A stretch of DNA of 64,000 nucleotides from Pannonibacter carbonis (lineage in GTDB: Bacteria > Pseudomonadota > Alphaproteobacteria > Rhizobiales > Stappiaceae). Below the pieces are notes generated by a model. The model did no database searches. It saw only the letters and a list, made by a program, of their open reading frames with translations, and was not told the origin of the DNA. How positions within the stretch are numbered: the stretch's first letter is position 1; each line of letters opens with the position of its first letter. Shown here piece after piece: positions 45,149 to 52,929 of the stretch. The translations under genes and the position numbers were made by a program. The DNA lies in NCBI RefSeq assembly GCF_003012935.1, contig NZ_PUDR01000002.1, positions 310,001-374,000 of the forward strand, read 5' to 3'.

Positions 45149-46006
45149 GTGAGCGCCTTTAGCGAAACCTGGAACTATGTCGATGGCCGCTGGATCGAGG
45201 GCAATCCGCCGCTGATGGGCCCGCGCAGCCACGCCAGCTGGCTGGGATCTACCGTTTTCGACGGCGCGCGCTTCTTTGAAGGCGTGTTTCCCGATCTCGA
45301 CCTGCATTGCCAGCGCGTCAATGATTCGGCGCTTGCTCTGGGCCTGAAGCCGACAATGCAGGTGGGCGAAATGGCCGAGCTGTCCAAGGAAGGCGCGGCC
45401 AAGTTCAAGCCGGGCAGCGCCGTCTATATCAAGCCGATGTACTGGGCCGAGGGCGATGGCCCGGGCGTGATCGCCGCCGATCCGGAATCGACCCGCTTCT
45501 GCCTGTGCCTGTTCGAGGCGCCGATGGCTCCGGCCGGCAGCGCCTTTTCCATCACCCTGTCGCCATTCCGCCGGCCGACGATGGAGACAATGCCCGTCAA
45601 CGCCAAGGCTGGCTGCCTTTATCCGAACAACGCCCGCGCCATGGTCGAGGCCAAGTCGCGCGGCTTCGACAACGCCGTCGTGCTGGACATGCTGGGCAAT
45701 GTGGCCGAACTGACCAGCGCCAATGTGTTCATGGTCAAGGACGGCGTTGTTCATACGCCGGTGCCGAATGGCACGTTCCTGAATGGCATCACTCGCCAGC
45801 GCGTGATCAAGCTGCTGCGTGATGCCGGGCACCAGGTGGTGGAGCGGACCATCGGCTATGGTGAGTTCCTGACAGCTGACGAGATCTTCTCCACCGGCAA
45901 CTACTCCAAGGTGGTGCCGGTGAACCGCATCGAGACGCGGCAGATCGCGCCGGGTCCGGTGGCGGCAAGGGCGCGTGAACTGTACTGGACCTTCGCTCAC
46001 GCCTGA
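45149..46006 (+). CDS. class IV PLP aminotransferase (branched-chain / D-amino-acid type)
   Basis: A 285-residue fold-type IV aminotransferase. It has WNYVDGRWIEGNPPLMGPRSHASWLGSTVFDGARFFEG at the N-terminus, the PLP Lys153 in PVNAKAGCLYPNNARAMVEAKSRG, and ELTSANVFMVKDGVVHTPVPNGTFLNGITRQRVI. Branched-chain aminotransferases and D-amino-acid transaminases share this layout; the second fits the length better but substrate is not settled. The GTG at 45149 is preferred because GGGAGAAA precedes it; the longer frame from 45101 adds untypical residues. It is divergent from the VOC gene. Confidence 0.88.
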   Translation: MSAFSETWNYVDGRWIEGNPPLMGPRSHASWLGSTVFDGARFFEGVFPDLDLHCQRVNDSALALGLKPTMQVGEMAELSKEGAAKFKPGSAVYIKPMYWAEGDGPGVIAADPESTRFCLCLFEAPMAPAGSAFSITLSPFRRPTMETMPVNAKAGCLYPNNARAMVEAKSRGFDNAVVLDMLGNVAELTSANVFMVKDGVVHTPVPNGTFLNGITRQRVIKLLRDAGHQVVERTIGYGEFLTADEIFSTGNYSKVVPVNRIETRQIAPGPVAARARELYWTFAHA

Positions 46007-46020
46007 GGGGCAAGCGCGGC

Positions 46021-47193
46021 TCAGCCCGCCTTGTTCGCCGGCCAGAGCATCAAGGCGCCGGAGAGGACAAGGCAGCTGGCGGCCACCAGCGATGGCAGCA
46101 GGAAGCTGCCCGTTGCATCGGCAGCATAGCCGGCAAGGCTCGGTCCCAGCATCTGGCCGAGGCCGAAGCTCGCCGTCATCGCGGCGAGCAGGCGGCGCGG
46201 GTCTCCGGCCGCCTGTCGCCTGGCCTCGATCAGGCCGAGCGCGGTGATGCCCATGAAGGTGCCGCCGAGCAGCGCGGCCGCCAGGAGAATGCCGAGGGGC
46301 GAACCGGTGGTCACCGACAGCACCACGCCGGCAGCCTCAAGTGCAGCTGCCAGGGCAAAGGCGCGGGCGGCCGAAATGCGGGAAGCGATGCGGTTCCAGA
46401 TCAGGATCGAGGGCGCGGCCGACAGGCCGACGGCGAGCCAGACGAGCGTTTCCGCCGAGGCGAGCGCCGGATTGCTGCGGGCAATCACCGAGACAAACGT
46501 GGCCGTGACCACATAGCCAAGGCCGAACAGGCCATAGGCGAGGATCAGCCGGATAACGGCCGCCGGCATCGGTGGTGCTTCGGCAACACTGGCCGGACGG
46601 CTTGGCGCCGCGCCGGCCCCGCGCAGAAGCAGGGCGACGGCTGCCAGCAAGGCGAGTGTCACGCCGCCGCTGAAGAGCCAGAGGCCGCGCCAGTCCGATC
46701 CGGCGGCGGCAAGGCCCGCGATCAGCAGGGCCGACAACGAGATGCCAAGCCCGACGCCGGAAAAATGCAGCGCCGACAGGGACGGCCGGCCGGCGCGCGC
46801 GAGCCTGTCGAGCACCAGGGCGGTCGCAAAGACGAAGACAAAGGCGCTGGCCAGGCCGCTGACGAACCGCAGAACCGCAAAGGCAGCGATGCCGCCGGAG
46901 CCCGCCATGGCCATGCCGGTGATCCCGCTGACGGCAAGCGCCGCGAGAAGCCAGGTCCGCTGCTGACCGGGCAGGCCCGGTAGCGCGGCCAGCAAGGCCC
47001 CGATCAGATAGCCGAGGAAATTCGCCGAGGCAATCAGGCCGCCTTCCGCCGGAGACAAGGGGACACCTTCGGTCATGAAGGGCAGGATCGGCGTGTAGAC
47101 AAAGCGTCCGATGCCCATCGCCCCTGCAAGGGCAAGGAGCCCGCCAAGGGCCGTGGCAACGGGGGCATGTGCTGGCGGCTGGGGGCTGGACAC
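46021..47193 (-). CDS. MFS transporter, YbfB/YjiJ family
   Basis: About 390 residues with twelve predicted transmembrane helices: the start GLLALAGAMGIGRFVYTPILPFMTEG is the YbfB/YjiJ signature (GxGRFxxTPLLP). It likely exports a small molecule or sugar derivative. The GTG at 47193 gives a typical short N-terminus of about 16 residues; a TTG 102 bases earlier would add a low-complexity Pro-rich tail. Convergent with the aminotransferase gene with a 14-base gap. Substrate unknown. Confidence 0.85.
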   Translation of the reverse strand: MSSPQPPAHAPVATALGGLLALAGAMGIGRFVYTPILPFMTEGVPLSPAEGGLIASANFLGYLIGALLAALPGLPGQQRTWLLAALAVSGITGMAMAGSGGIAAFAVLRFVSGLASAFVFVFATALVLDRLARAGRPSLSALHFSGVGLGISLSALLIAGLAAAGSDWRGLWLFSGGVTLALLAAVALLLRGAGAAPSRPASVAEAPPMPAAVIRLILAYGLFGLGYVVTATFVSVIARSNPALASAETLVWLAVGLSAAPSILIWNRIASRISAARAFALAAALEAAGVVLSVTTGSPLGILLAAALLGGTFMGITALGLIEARRQAAGDPRRLLAAMTASFGLGQMLGPSLAGYAADATGSFLLPSLVAASCLVLSGALMLWPANKAG

Positions 47194-47334
47194 GGGCGGG
47201 CTTTTCGCTGGGGACGGATGATCGCACCCTAGCGCCCTGCGCGCGCCTGCCAACCCGGGAAAAGGGCTGAGCAGGATTTCTGCGGTTTCAGTCAAGTAAC
47301 CTGATCAGCGCCGGTCGAACCGCATCGGCCCCCA

Positions 47335-48063
47335 CTACCGCGGCGCACGCCAGCCGGCGGACAGGGCTTCGGCTTCGGTGCAGAACCAGCGTTCGCCCTG
47401 GCGGGCATCGATGCGGGTGCGGGAATAGGCGGGGGACCAGGGCATGTGGTAGATGCGCCCGGCCTTGCTGATGTTGCCCTTGATGCGGCAATCGCCGGGA
47501 GGGGCATCCTTGTCGGCGGTCGCCCATTTGCGGGCGCGGAAATCCCAGGGCGTCTCTGCCGCGCCGGCGAAAAGCCCGGCCTTGTGCCGGCGTGCCTCCG
47601 TTTCCTCGGCGATGTAGCTCTGCGAATAGCGGCGGAAGGCAAAGGCGTGGCCCGAGAGCACCATCTCGGCATTCACATTGACCCCGGCCGCATGGCAGGT
47701 GGCCAGCAGCCGGCCATAGTCATCGCGGGTCTCGCCAATGCAGGCGACCGGACCGGCGGCGAGCAGACGGGTGAGCGCCCGGGCGGCTTCCTTGCCACAC
47801 GGATAGGAGCGGCCGGAGGGGAGGGCGCAGGTTTGCGCCAGCTCGGGCGCGTCAATGCCTTCCAGGCGCAGTTTTTCGCCGGCCAGTTCAATCGTGTCGC
47901 CATCAATGACCCTGGCGCCAGACATACCGGTGCCGGCCTGTCCGGCCTGCACTGCAGCCAGCGCAAAGCATGCAAGCGCCAGGAAAACCGTGCCGGCAAA
48001 CAGCAGCGCGCGCGCCGGCCGATGATGGGCCGCGCCTCGAATCACCTTTGAAATCATGTTCAT
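47335..48063 (-). CDS. secreted thermonuclease-family (SNase) protein
   Basis: A 242-residue protein with an N-terminal membrane anchor or signal (about 10-45) and an SNase domain: SGARVIDGDTIELAGEKLRLEGIDAPEL has the Asp-Gly-Asp-Thr and Arg residues of the active site, followed by RDDYGRLLATCHAAGVNVNAEMVLSGHAFAFRRYS (second Arg). Micrococcal-type nucleases cleave nucleic acids with Ca2+. The C-terminal part (about 180-242), with CRIKGNISKAGRIYHMPWSPAYSRTRI and WFCTEAEALSAGWRAPR, is a known companion extension. The ATG at 48063 is used; upstream frame is not conserved-looking. Divergent from sodB. Confidence 0.88.
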   Translation of the reverse strand: MNMISKVIRGAAHHRPARALLFAGTVFLALACFALAAVQAGQAGTGMSGARVIDGDTIELAGEKLRLEGIDAPELAQTCALPSGRSYPCGKEAARALTRLLAAGPVACIGETRDDYGRLLATCHAAGVNVNAEMVLSGHAFAFRRYSQSYIAEETEARRHKAGLFAGAAETPWDFRARKWATADKDAPPGDCRIKGNISKAGRIYHMPWSPAYSRTRIDARQGERWFCTEAEALSAGWRAPR

Positions 48064-48380
48064 GGATTGAGGGTGCCAGCGATCTGCCGTCAGAAAAGCC
48101 CGGCCTTGCCTCACCTCGCCGTTTCATGTGGACAGTTACATGGGCAGACGCGCTGGCCGCCATTTTGTGAGGCTGTCTGTGCGAGGGGGCCGTGAAAATA
48201 ATAAACGAAGAAAAATATTTTTTTATTGCGCTGATGGCATTGCCCGGCGATGGCAAGACGCCTATCTTGCGCAGCGACGCGGGGCGTAAATCTACGCATC
48301 CCCGCTGTGCTCTCCCCCCAGGAGGCGCAGACCCGATCGGCCTGTCGTCTTCTGATGATCAATTCTGAAGGAGAACTGCG
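48064..48380. other. 317-base divergent region upstream of sodB
   Basis: An AT-rich core (about 48193-48228, AATAATAAACGAAG then AAAATATTTTTTTA) is the likely promoter zone of sodB and of the divergent nuclease. No OxyR, Irr or iron-box motif could be identified with confidence. No gene. Confidence 0.5.
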
Positions 48381-48983
48381 ATGTCGTTTGAACTTCCCGA
48401 GCTGCCCTACGCCTATGACGCCCTTGGCCCCTACATGTCCAAGGAGACGCTTGAGTATCACCACGACAAGCATCACCTCGCCTATGTCACCAACGGCAAC
48501 AACCTGTTGAAGGACAGCGGCCTCGAAGGCAAGACGCTGGAAGAGATCGTCAAGGAGAGCTTCGGCAAGAACGCCGGCCTCTTCAACAACGCCGGCCAGC
48601 ACTACAACCACATCCACTTCTGGAAGTGGATGAAGCCGAATGGCGGCGGCAAGTCGATCCCGGGCGCGCTGGCCAAGGCCATCGACAGCGACCTCGGCGG
48701 CTATGACAAGTTCCGCGCCGACTTCATCGCCGCCGGCACCACCCAGTTCGGCTCCGGCTGGGCCTGGGTTGCGGTCAAGGACGGCAAGCTGGTCATCATG
48801 AAGACCCCGAACGGCGAAAGCCCGCTGGTCCATGGCGCCGCCCCGATCCTCGGCGTCGACGTGTGGGAGCACTCCTACTACATCGACTACCGCAACGCCC
48901 GCCCGAAGTACCTGGAAGCCTTCGTCGACAGCCTGGTCAACTGGGACTATGTGCTGGAAATGTACGAAGCCGCAGCCAAGTAA
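48381..48983 (+). CDS. sodB: iron superoxide dismutase
   Basis: A 200-residue Fe/Mn-type superoxide dismutase, which converts superoxide to H2O2 and O2. Metal ligands are His27 (LEYHHDKHH), His77 (NNAGQHYNH), and Asp and His in GVDVWEHSYYIDY. Gln73 before His77, with Gly (not Gln) at the position equivalent to MnSOD Gln146 (TPNGESPL), places it in the iron-type branch. GAAGGAGA precedes the ATG. A perfect terminator follows. Together with katG it forms the oxidative-stress defence in this window, but the two are 10 kb apart. Confidence 0.97.
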   Translation: MSFELPELPYAYDALGPYMSKETLEYHHDKHHLAYVTNGNNLLKDSGLEGKTLEEIVKESFGKNAGLFNNAGQHYNHIHFWKWMKPNGGGKSIPGALAKAIDSDLGGYDKFRADFIAAGTTQFGSGWAWVAVKDGKLVIMKTPNGESPLVHGAAPILGVDVWEHSYYIDYRNARPKYLEAFVDSLVNWDYVLEMYEAAAK

Positions 48984-49010
48984 GCGGTTCTGGACGTTTG
49001 ATTTTGGAAG

Positions 49011-49042
49011 GCCCGGCGGCAACGCCGGGCTTTTCTTTTTTC
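49011..49042 (+). terminator. rho-independent terminator of sodB
   Basis: GCCCGGCG-GCAA-CGCCGGGC, an 8-bp perfect stem, is followed by TTTTCTTTTTT, 28 bases past the stop codon. Confidence 0.92.
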
Positions 49043-49073
49043 CTCGTTACGGCAGCCACGCATTCCGTTGCCT

Positions 49074-49242
49074 GTCACCCCGGACGAGCAACGCGAGATC
49101 CGGGGTCTACTCGTTTCCAGAGCGGTGATGAGGGCATTGCGTTGCGCCGCAGCTGGATCAGCGAATTTCCAAGCTGGGACCTTATTTGCCGCTCTGGGAG
49201 CGAGTAGGCCCCGGGTCTGCGCTTCGCTCCGCCCGGGGTGAC
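49074..49242. repeat. palindromic intergenic repeat, family 2, copy 2
   Basis: GTCACCCCGGACGAGCAACG at the left and CTCCGCCCGGGGTGAC at the right form imperfect inverted ends of about 40 bases (both continue into a CTACTCG/CGAGTAG match). It occupies most of the 329-base gap between the sodB terminator and the DUF1284 gene and relates to the copy at 39265-39387. Confidence 0.75.
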
Positions 49243-49312
49243 ATCGGAGAGGTCTTGCCCTGGCAAACGTTCCGACCGCTGACAGGCCGGAGAAAACAGG
49301 GTACGCAAGGAT

Positions 49313-49738
49313 ATGACCATCCGGCTGCGACCGCATCATTTCCTGTGCATGCTGACCTTTGTCGGCGAGGGCTACAGCCCGCGGTTTGTTGTCAATTATG
49401 GCCGCATCATCGACCGCATTCGCGCCGGCGAGCCCGTTCTCATGGTCGAAGGGCCGGATGACATCTGCGCGCCGCTGCTCGGCACCGATGACCCGCATTG
49501 CCACAACGACAGCGTGAAGCTGCGGGATGCGCAGGCGCTGGCGGATGTGGCGGCGTTGACGGGGCTGGCGCTGGAGACCGGTGGCGAACTGGTGCTGGAC
49601 GGGGCGCTGATTGCCCGGCTGCAGGCGGGATTTGCGGCAGGTGCCATCCGCAAGGCCTGCGGCGGCTGCCAGTGGTCCGGCCTGTGTGATCAGGTGGCAG
49701 GCAACGGATTTGCCGGGACGCGGGTCCATGGCGGCTGA
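49313..49738 (+). CDS. DUF1284 protein (Cys-rich, possible metal binding)
   Basis: A 141-residue DUF1284 protein: MTIRLRPHHFLCMLTFVGEGYSP begins with the family's LRPHHxLC signature. DDICAPLLGTDDPHCHND and the C-terminal CGGCQWSGLCDQV carry Cys/His groups (C-x2-C-x5-C) that suggest an iron-sulfur cluster or zinc site. The family has no established reaction. The ATG at 49313 follows an AAGGAT ribosome site. It is convergent with the DUF2892 gene and stands alone. Confidence 0.85.
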   Translation: MTIRLRPHHFLCMLTFVGEGYSPRFVVNYGRIIDRIRAGEPVLMVEGPDDICAPLLGTDDPHCHNDSVKLRDAQALADVAALTGLALETGGELVLDGALIARLQAGFAAGAIRKACGGCQWSGLCDQVAGNGFAGTRVHGG

Positions 49739-49841
49739 AACAACCGGAAACGGAAAGCCGGACCATGGGGCAGATCCGGCTTTCCGTTCCGGATCAAGGC
49801 GCGTGCTGGAGTTGCAGCGCGCCTTGAAGATGAAGGACGGA

Positions 49842-50042
49842 TCAGGACGCCTTGCAGGTCTTGATGCCGAGGATTGTGTAGGCCGGGCACCAGCCGATGG
49901 CGGCGGTGAGCAGCGGGACGACGCCGATGTAGCCGACCCACTTCCAGGCAATGTCCGCCGGGCCGAAGAAGGCGAAGGCCAGAAGGGCCAGACCCAAGAT
50001 GACCCGCAACAGCCGGTCGATGCTTCCCATGTTGACGCTCAT
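49842..50042 (-). CDS. DUF2892 (YgaP-like transmembrane domain) protein
   Basis: A 66-residue inner-membrane protein matching DUF2892: MGSIDRLLRVILGLALLAFAFFG then WVGYIGVVPLLTAAIGWCPAYTILGIKTCKAS. The GWCPAY...TC pair of Cys is the conserved feature of the YgaP transmembrane domain, which in E. coli is joined to a rhodanese. ATG at 50042; a longer N-terminus is not supported. It lies under a palindromic Crp/Fnr-like operator (50122-50136) and directly downstream of a Crp/Fnr regulator gene on the same strand, which probably controls it. Confidence 0.85.
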   Translation of the reverse strand: MSVNMGSIDRLLRVILGLALLAFAFFGPADIAWKWVGYIGVVPLLTAAIGWCPAYTILGIKTCKAS

Positions 50043-50121
50043 GTTTCGTCCCCTGTTCAAATCCCTGACAGCGCAGATCGCGCTGAATGACCTCACTCTA
50101 GCGAGGGCAGGGGGAGGGGTC

Positions 50122-50136
50122 TGTGACTAGGTCACA
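50122..50136 (-). promoter_or_regulatory. Crp/Fnr-type operator upstream of DUF2892 gene
   Basis: TGTGAC-TAG-GTCACA is a perfect 15-base palindrome 80 bases upstream of the DUF2892 start and just beyond the stop of the Crp/Fnr regulator gene. It has the TGTGA/TCACA half sites of Crp/Fnr proteins but with a 5-base, not 6-base, centre. Confidence 0.7.
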
Positions 50137-50174
50137 CTGAGGTTTACTGTCGGACCAAACAGGCAGATGACGCG

Positions 50175-50858
50175 TCACTCCGCCGCAAGGCGGGCAAGGG
50201 CGGCGCGGTCGAGGATCGTGATGTGGCCGCGGTCCTTGGCAAGAATGCCTTCGTCGGCAAGACGGCCAAGGTGACGGGCGATGACTTCTCGGGCCGAGCC
50301 AAGGTCGCTGGCGAGGTCCGCCTGGGTGGCATCGAGCTTGCCCTCCGCATCGGCCCGCGCCAGCAGCAGGCGGGAAAGGCGCGGCTCGATCCGGTGGAAG
50401 ATGGCGTCTTCCATGGTCTTGAGAATGGTGCTGATGCGCTGGCCGAAGCCGGAGAAGACGAGACGGCGGAACTCCGGTTCGTTCTCCACCAGATGGAACA
50501 CGGTGGAGGCTGACAGCACCAGTGCGGTCACGTCGGTTTCGGTCTGTCCAGTTGCGGCATAGGGCTCCTCGCCGAACAGGCAGGAGGTGGTGAGCAGGCA
50601 GCTTTCGCCGGGCTCGACGCGGTAGAGCAGGATCTCGCGGCCGGTGTCGGCCGTCATCATGACGCGGACGGAACCGCTTTCAACGAGGATCCAGCCGGGG
50701 CAGGCCTGGCCGGGAGAGAACACGGTGGTTCCGCGTGGCAGCACGATTTCGCGGGCACCACGGGCAAGCAGATCCGCTGCAGCCGGCGACAGATCCGTCA
50801 GACCAAGGCGGGCGGCAATCTCGGGTCCGCGTATCTGGTTCTGGGCTGAATTGATCAT
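50175..50858 (-). CDS. Crp/Fnr-family regulator with Cys pair
   Basis: A 227-residue regulator: an N-terminal cyclic-nucleotide-binding-like fold (about 25-130) and a C-terminal Crp-type winged helix (about 150-215, ATQADLASDLGSAREVIARHLGRLADEGILAKDRGHITILD). The sensory domain has Cys53, Cys87 and Cys93, the latter two as CLLTTSC. The canonical cAMP-binding phosphate-loop RxS is not obvious, and no N-terminal 4Fe-4S cluster Cys set is present, so it probably senses a redox or sulfur signal through these Cys (inference). The ATG at 50858 follows the usual start. The DUF2892 gene downstream and the palindrome between them suggest it regulates that gene. Confidence 0.88.
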   Translation of the reverse strand: MINSAQNQIRGPEIAARLGLTDLSPAAADLLARGAREIVLPRGTTVFSPGQACPGWILVESGSVRVMMTADTGREILLYRVEPGESCLLTTSCLFGEEPYAATGQTETDVTALVLSASTVFHLVENEPEFRRLVFSGFGQRISTILKTMEDAIFHRIEPRLSRLLLARADAEGKLDATQADLASDLGSAREVIARHLGRLADEGILAKDRGHITILDRAALARLAAE

Positions 50859-51087
50859 GCGAAGTGTCCCTTCAGTTTGCCGCAAGGTGACATGACGGCA
50901 AGGGCGAGGCCAGACAAGGATGATGTGGAGCCGAGACAGGCGTGTCCGGTTCCTTAGCGGTTCCGTCCCGATAGCACGGCCGACCTGGTGTCTCATCCTT
51001 TTCGCTTGTCGCAGAGGAGATGGCTCTTTGCGCCTGGACCGCCTATTCTGACGCCCCGCCTTAGTTGTTTCTTTCCGGAGTGCCCCC

Positions 51088-52338
51088 TTGCCCCAGGCCG
51101 CCTTTAGCGATGAACAGATGCGTCCCGATGGCGCCTATGCCTGGTTCCGGCTGGCGATTGCCATCCTGCTGTCGACGCTTGGCGGCGTCGGCATGTGGTC
51201 GGTGGTCGTGGTGCTGCCGGCGGTGCAGGCGGAATTCGACGTCGACCGGGCCGAGGCGTCGCTGCCCTACACGCTGGCGATGGTCGGCTTCGCGCTGGGC
51301 AATTATCTCGTTGGCCGCTGGGTGGACCGCGTCGGCATCATCCTGCCGGTGATCGGTTCGGCGCTGGCGCTGTCTGCGGGATATGCGCTGGCGGCGGTGG
51401 CCCCGACCCTGTTGCTTTTTGCCCTGGCGCAAGGGTTCCTGATCGGTTTCGGCACGGCGGCGACTTTCGGTCCGCTGCTGGCGGATGTGTCGCACTGGTT
51501 CCAACGCCGGCGCGGCATTGCCATCGCCTGCGCGGCCAGCGGGAACTATCTCGCCGGCGCGCTGTGGCCGACCTTCATCAAGTGGGGCCTCTCCGTCGGT
51601 GACTGGCGCAGCACCTATCTGACGATCGCGCTGATCCTGATCGTCACCATGGTGCCACTGACATTGCTGCTGCGTGCCCGTGTCCATGGCGGCCCGCTGG
51701 GGACGGACTTCAGCGTGGGCGGTGTCGCGAAAAGCCCTGGCACGCGCGATCTCGGGCTTTCACCAGCGGCGTTGCAGGGGCTGCTGGTTGTCGCGGGACT
51801 GGCGTGCTGCATCGCCATGTCGATGCCGCAGGTGCATATCGTCGCCTATTGCGTCGACCTTGGCTATGGCATCGCGCCGGGTGCGGACATGCTGGCGCTG
51901 ATGATGGTCGGCGGCGTTGTCAGCCGGCTGATTTCCGGTGTGATTGCCGACCGGCTCGGCGGTCTGATCGCGCTCCTGATCGGCTCGGTCGGGCAGGGGC
52001 TGGCGCTGGCGCTGTACATTCCCTTCGACGGGCTGACCTCGCTCTATCTCGTGTCGCTGATCTTCGGCCTGTCGCAAGGCGGCATCATTCCGAGCTACGC
52101 GGTGATCGTGCGTGAGTACCTGCCGGCCAAGGAAGCCGGTCAGCGCATCGGCTTCGTCATCATGGCAACGATCTTCGGCATGGCCATTGGCGGCTGGATG
52201 TCCGGCTGGATCTATGACCTGACCGGCTCCTACGCCGCTGCCTTCCTCAATGGTCTGGCCTGGAACCTCGTCAATGCGGCCGTCGTGATCTTCCTGCTGC
52301 TGCGTGACAGGAACACCCGGCGCGTTGCCATGGGCTGA
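51088..52338 (+). CDS. MFS transporter
   Basis: A 416-residue, twelve-helix major facilitator protein. The N-terminal half includes FRLAIAILLSTLGGVGMWSVVVVLPAVQAEFDVDRAEASLPYTLAMVGFALGNYLVGRWVDRVG (with the DRVG loop motif), and the C-terminal half AYCVDLGYGIAPGADMLALMMVGGVVSRLISGVIADRLGG. The type resembles oxalate/formate or monocarboxylate transporters (OFA/MCT-like). The TTG at 51088 with CCGGAG eight bases upstream is the likely start; an ATG at 51118 is an alternative. Substrate unknown. It is divergent from the Crp/Fnr gene. Confidence 0.88.
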   Translation: MPQAAFSDEQMRPDGAYAWFRLAIAILLSTLGGVGMWSVVVVLPAVQAEFDVDRAEASLPYTLAMVGFALGNYLVGRWVDRVGIILPVIGSALALSAGYALAAVAPTLLLFALAQGFLIGFGTAATFGPLLADVSHWFQRRRGIAIACAASGNYLAGALWPTFIKWGLSVGDWRSTYLTIALILIVTMVPLTLLLRARVHGGPLGTDFSVGGVAKSPGTRDLGLSPAALQGLLVVAGLACCIAMSMPQVHIVAYCVDLGYGIAPGADMLALMMVGGVVSRLISGVIADRLGGLIALLIGSVGQGLALALYIPFDGLTSLYLVSLIFGLSQGGIIPSYAVIVREYLPAKEAGQRIGFVIMATIFGMAIGGWMSGWIYDLTGSYAAAFLNGLAWNLVNAAVVIFLLLRDRNTRRVAMG

Positions 52339-52370
52339 AGGGGCTCGACTGAAATAGAATCGGCAGATGC

Positions 52371-52754
52371 TCAACCCGCCTTCAGCGCGGCGACCGCGAA
52401 CAGGGCGAGGGAGAGCAGGAGGAAGGCGCCGGAGAGGCGGGCGGACATGCGGGCCTTGTCGAACAGGGCATCGCGCATGGCGACCGCGATCAGCGCCCGC
52501 GCCACGGCCTTCTGCGGCCGCCGGTCCGGGGCAAGCAGCATCCAGACTTCCGTGTCCTCGACACGGGCGCGGCGGTGATAGGTGAGGCCATACCAGGCCA
52601 TGAAGAGCCCGGTGATGCCGGCCCCAAGCGCCCCGAACAGGAAGCTGTAATGGGGATGAGACAGCGTGCCCATCATCACCATGAGCACCGCCAGCCCGCA
52701 GAAGCCCCAGGCCCGGGTCACGCATTCCTCGGCAAGTCGGGTGATCTCGTCCAC
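52371..52754 (-). CDS. small three-helix membrane protein, unknown function
   Basis: A 127-residue inner-membrane protein with about three helices (WGFCGLAVLMVMMGTL; FLFGALGAGITGLFMAWYGL; LSGAFLLLSLALFAVAAL) and a charged cytoplasmic loop between the second and third (ARVEDTEVWMLLAPDRRPQKAVARA). No family motif recognised. It is convergent with the MFS gene across 32 bases. Its ATG begins near 52754 after a GGGAGG ribosome site, so expression is plausible. Confidence 0.7.
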   Translation of the reverse strand: MDEITRLAEECVTRAWGFCGLAVLMVMMGTLSHPHYSFLFGALGAGITGLFMAWYGLTYHRRARVEDTEVWMLLAPDRRPQKAVARALIAVAMRDALFDKARMSARLSGAFLLLSLALFAVAALKAG

Positions 52755-52929
52755 GGCGCGCCTCCCGCCCTGAGCTGTCTCCTGCCCACAGTCGCAGAAA
52801 CGCTGCGGCAGTCAATTTCCCTCTGGCGGCACAGGCTGCCGATCACGCAGGCGTGTTGGCCAATCTGCAGTGAGCTGTGTTGCTTTGGTGCCCCTTGCCA
52901 AGCCTCCCGAAACAACCTACCTCGGCTGA

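Larger units (their letters stand above)
48984..49312. other. 329-base gap after sodB
   Basis: Contains the sodB terminator (49011-49042) and the family 2 repeat (49074-49242). No gene. Confidence 0.7.
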
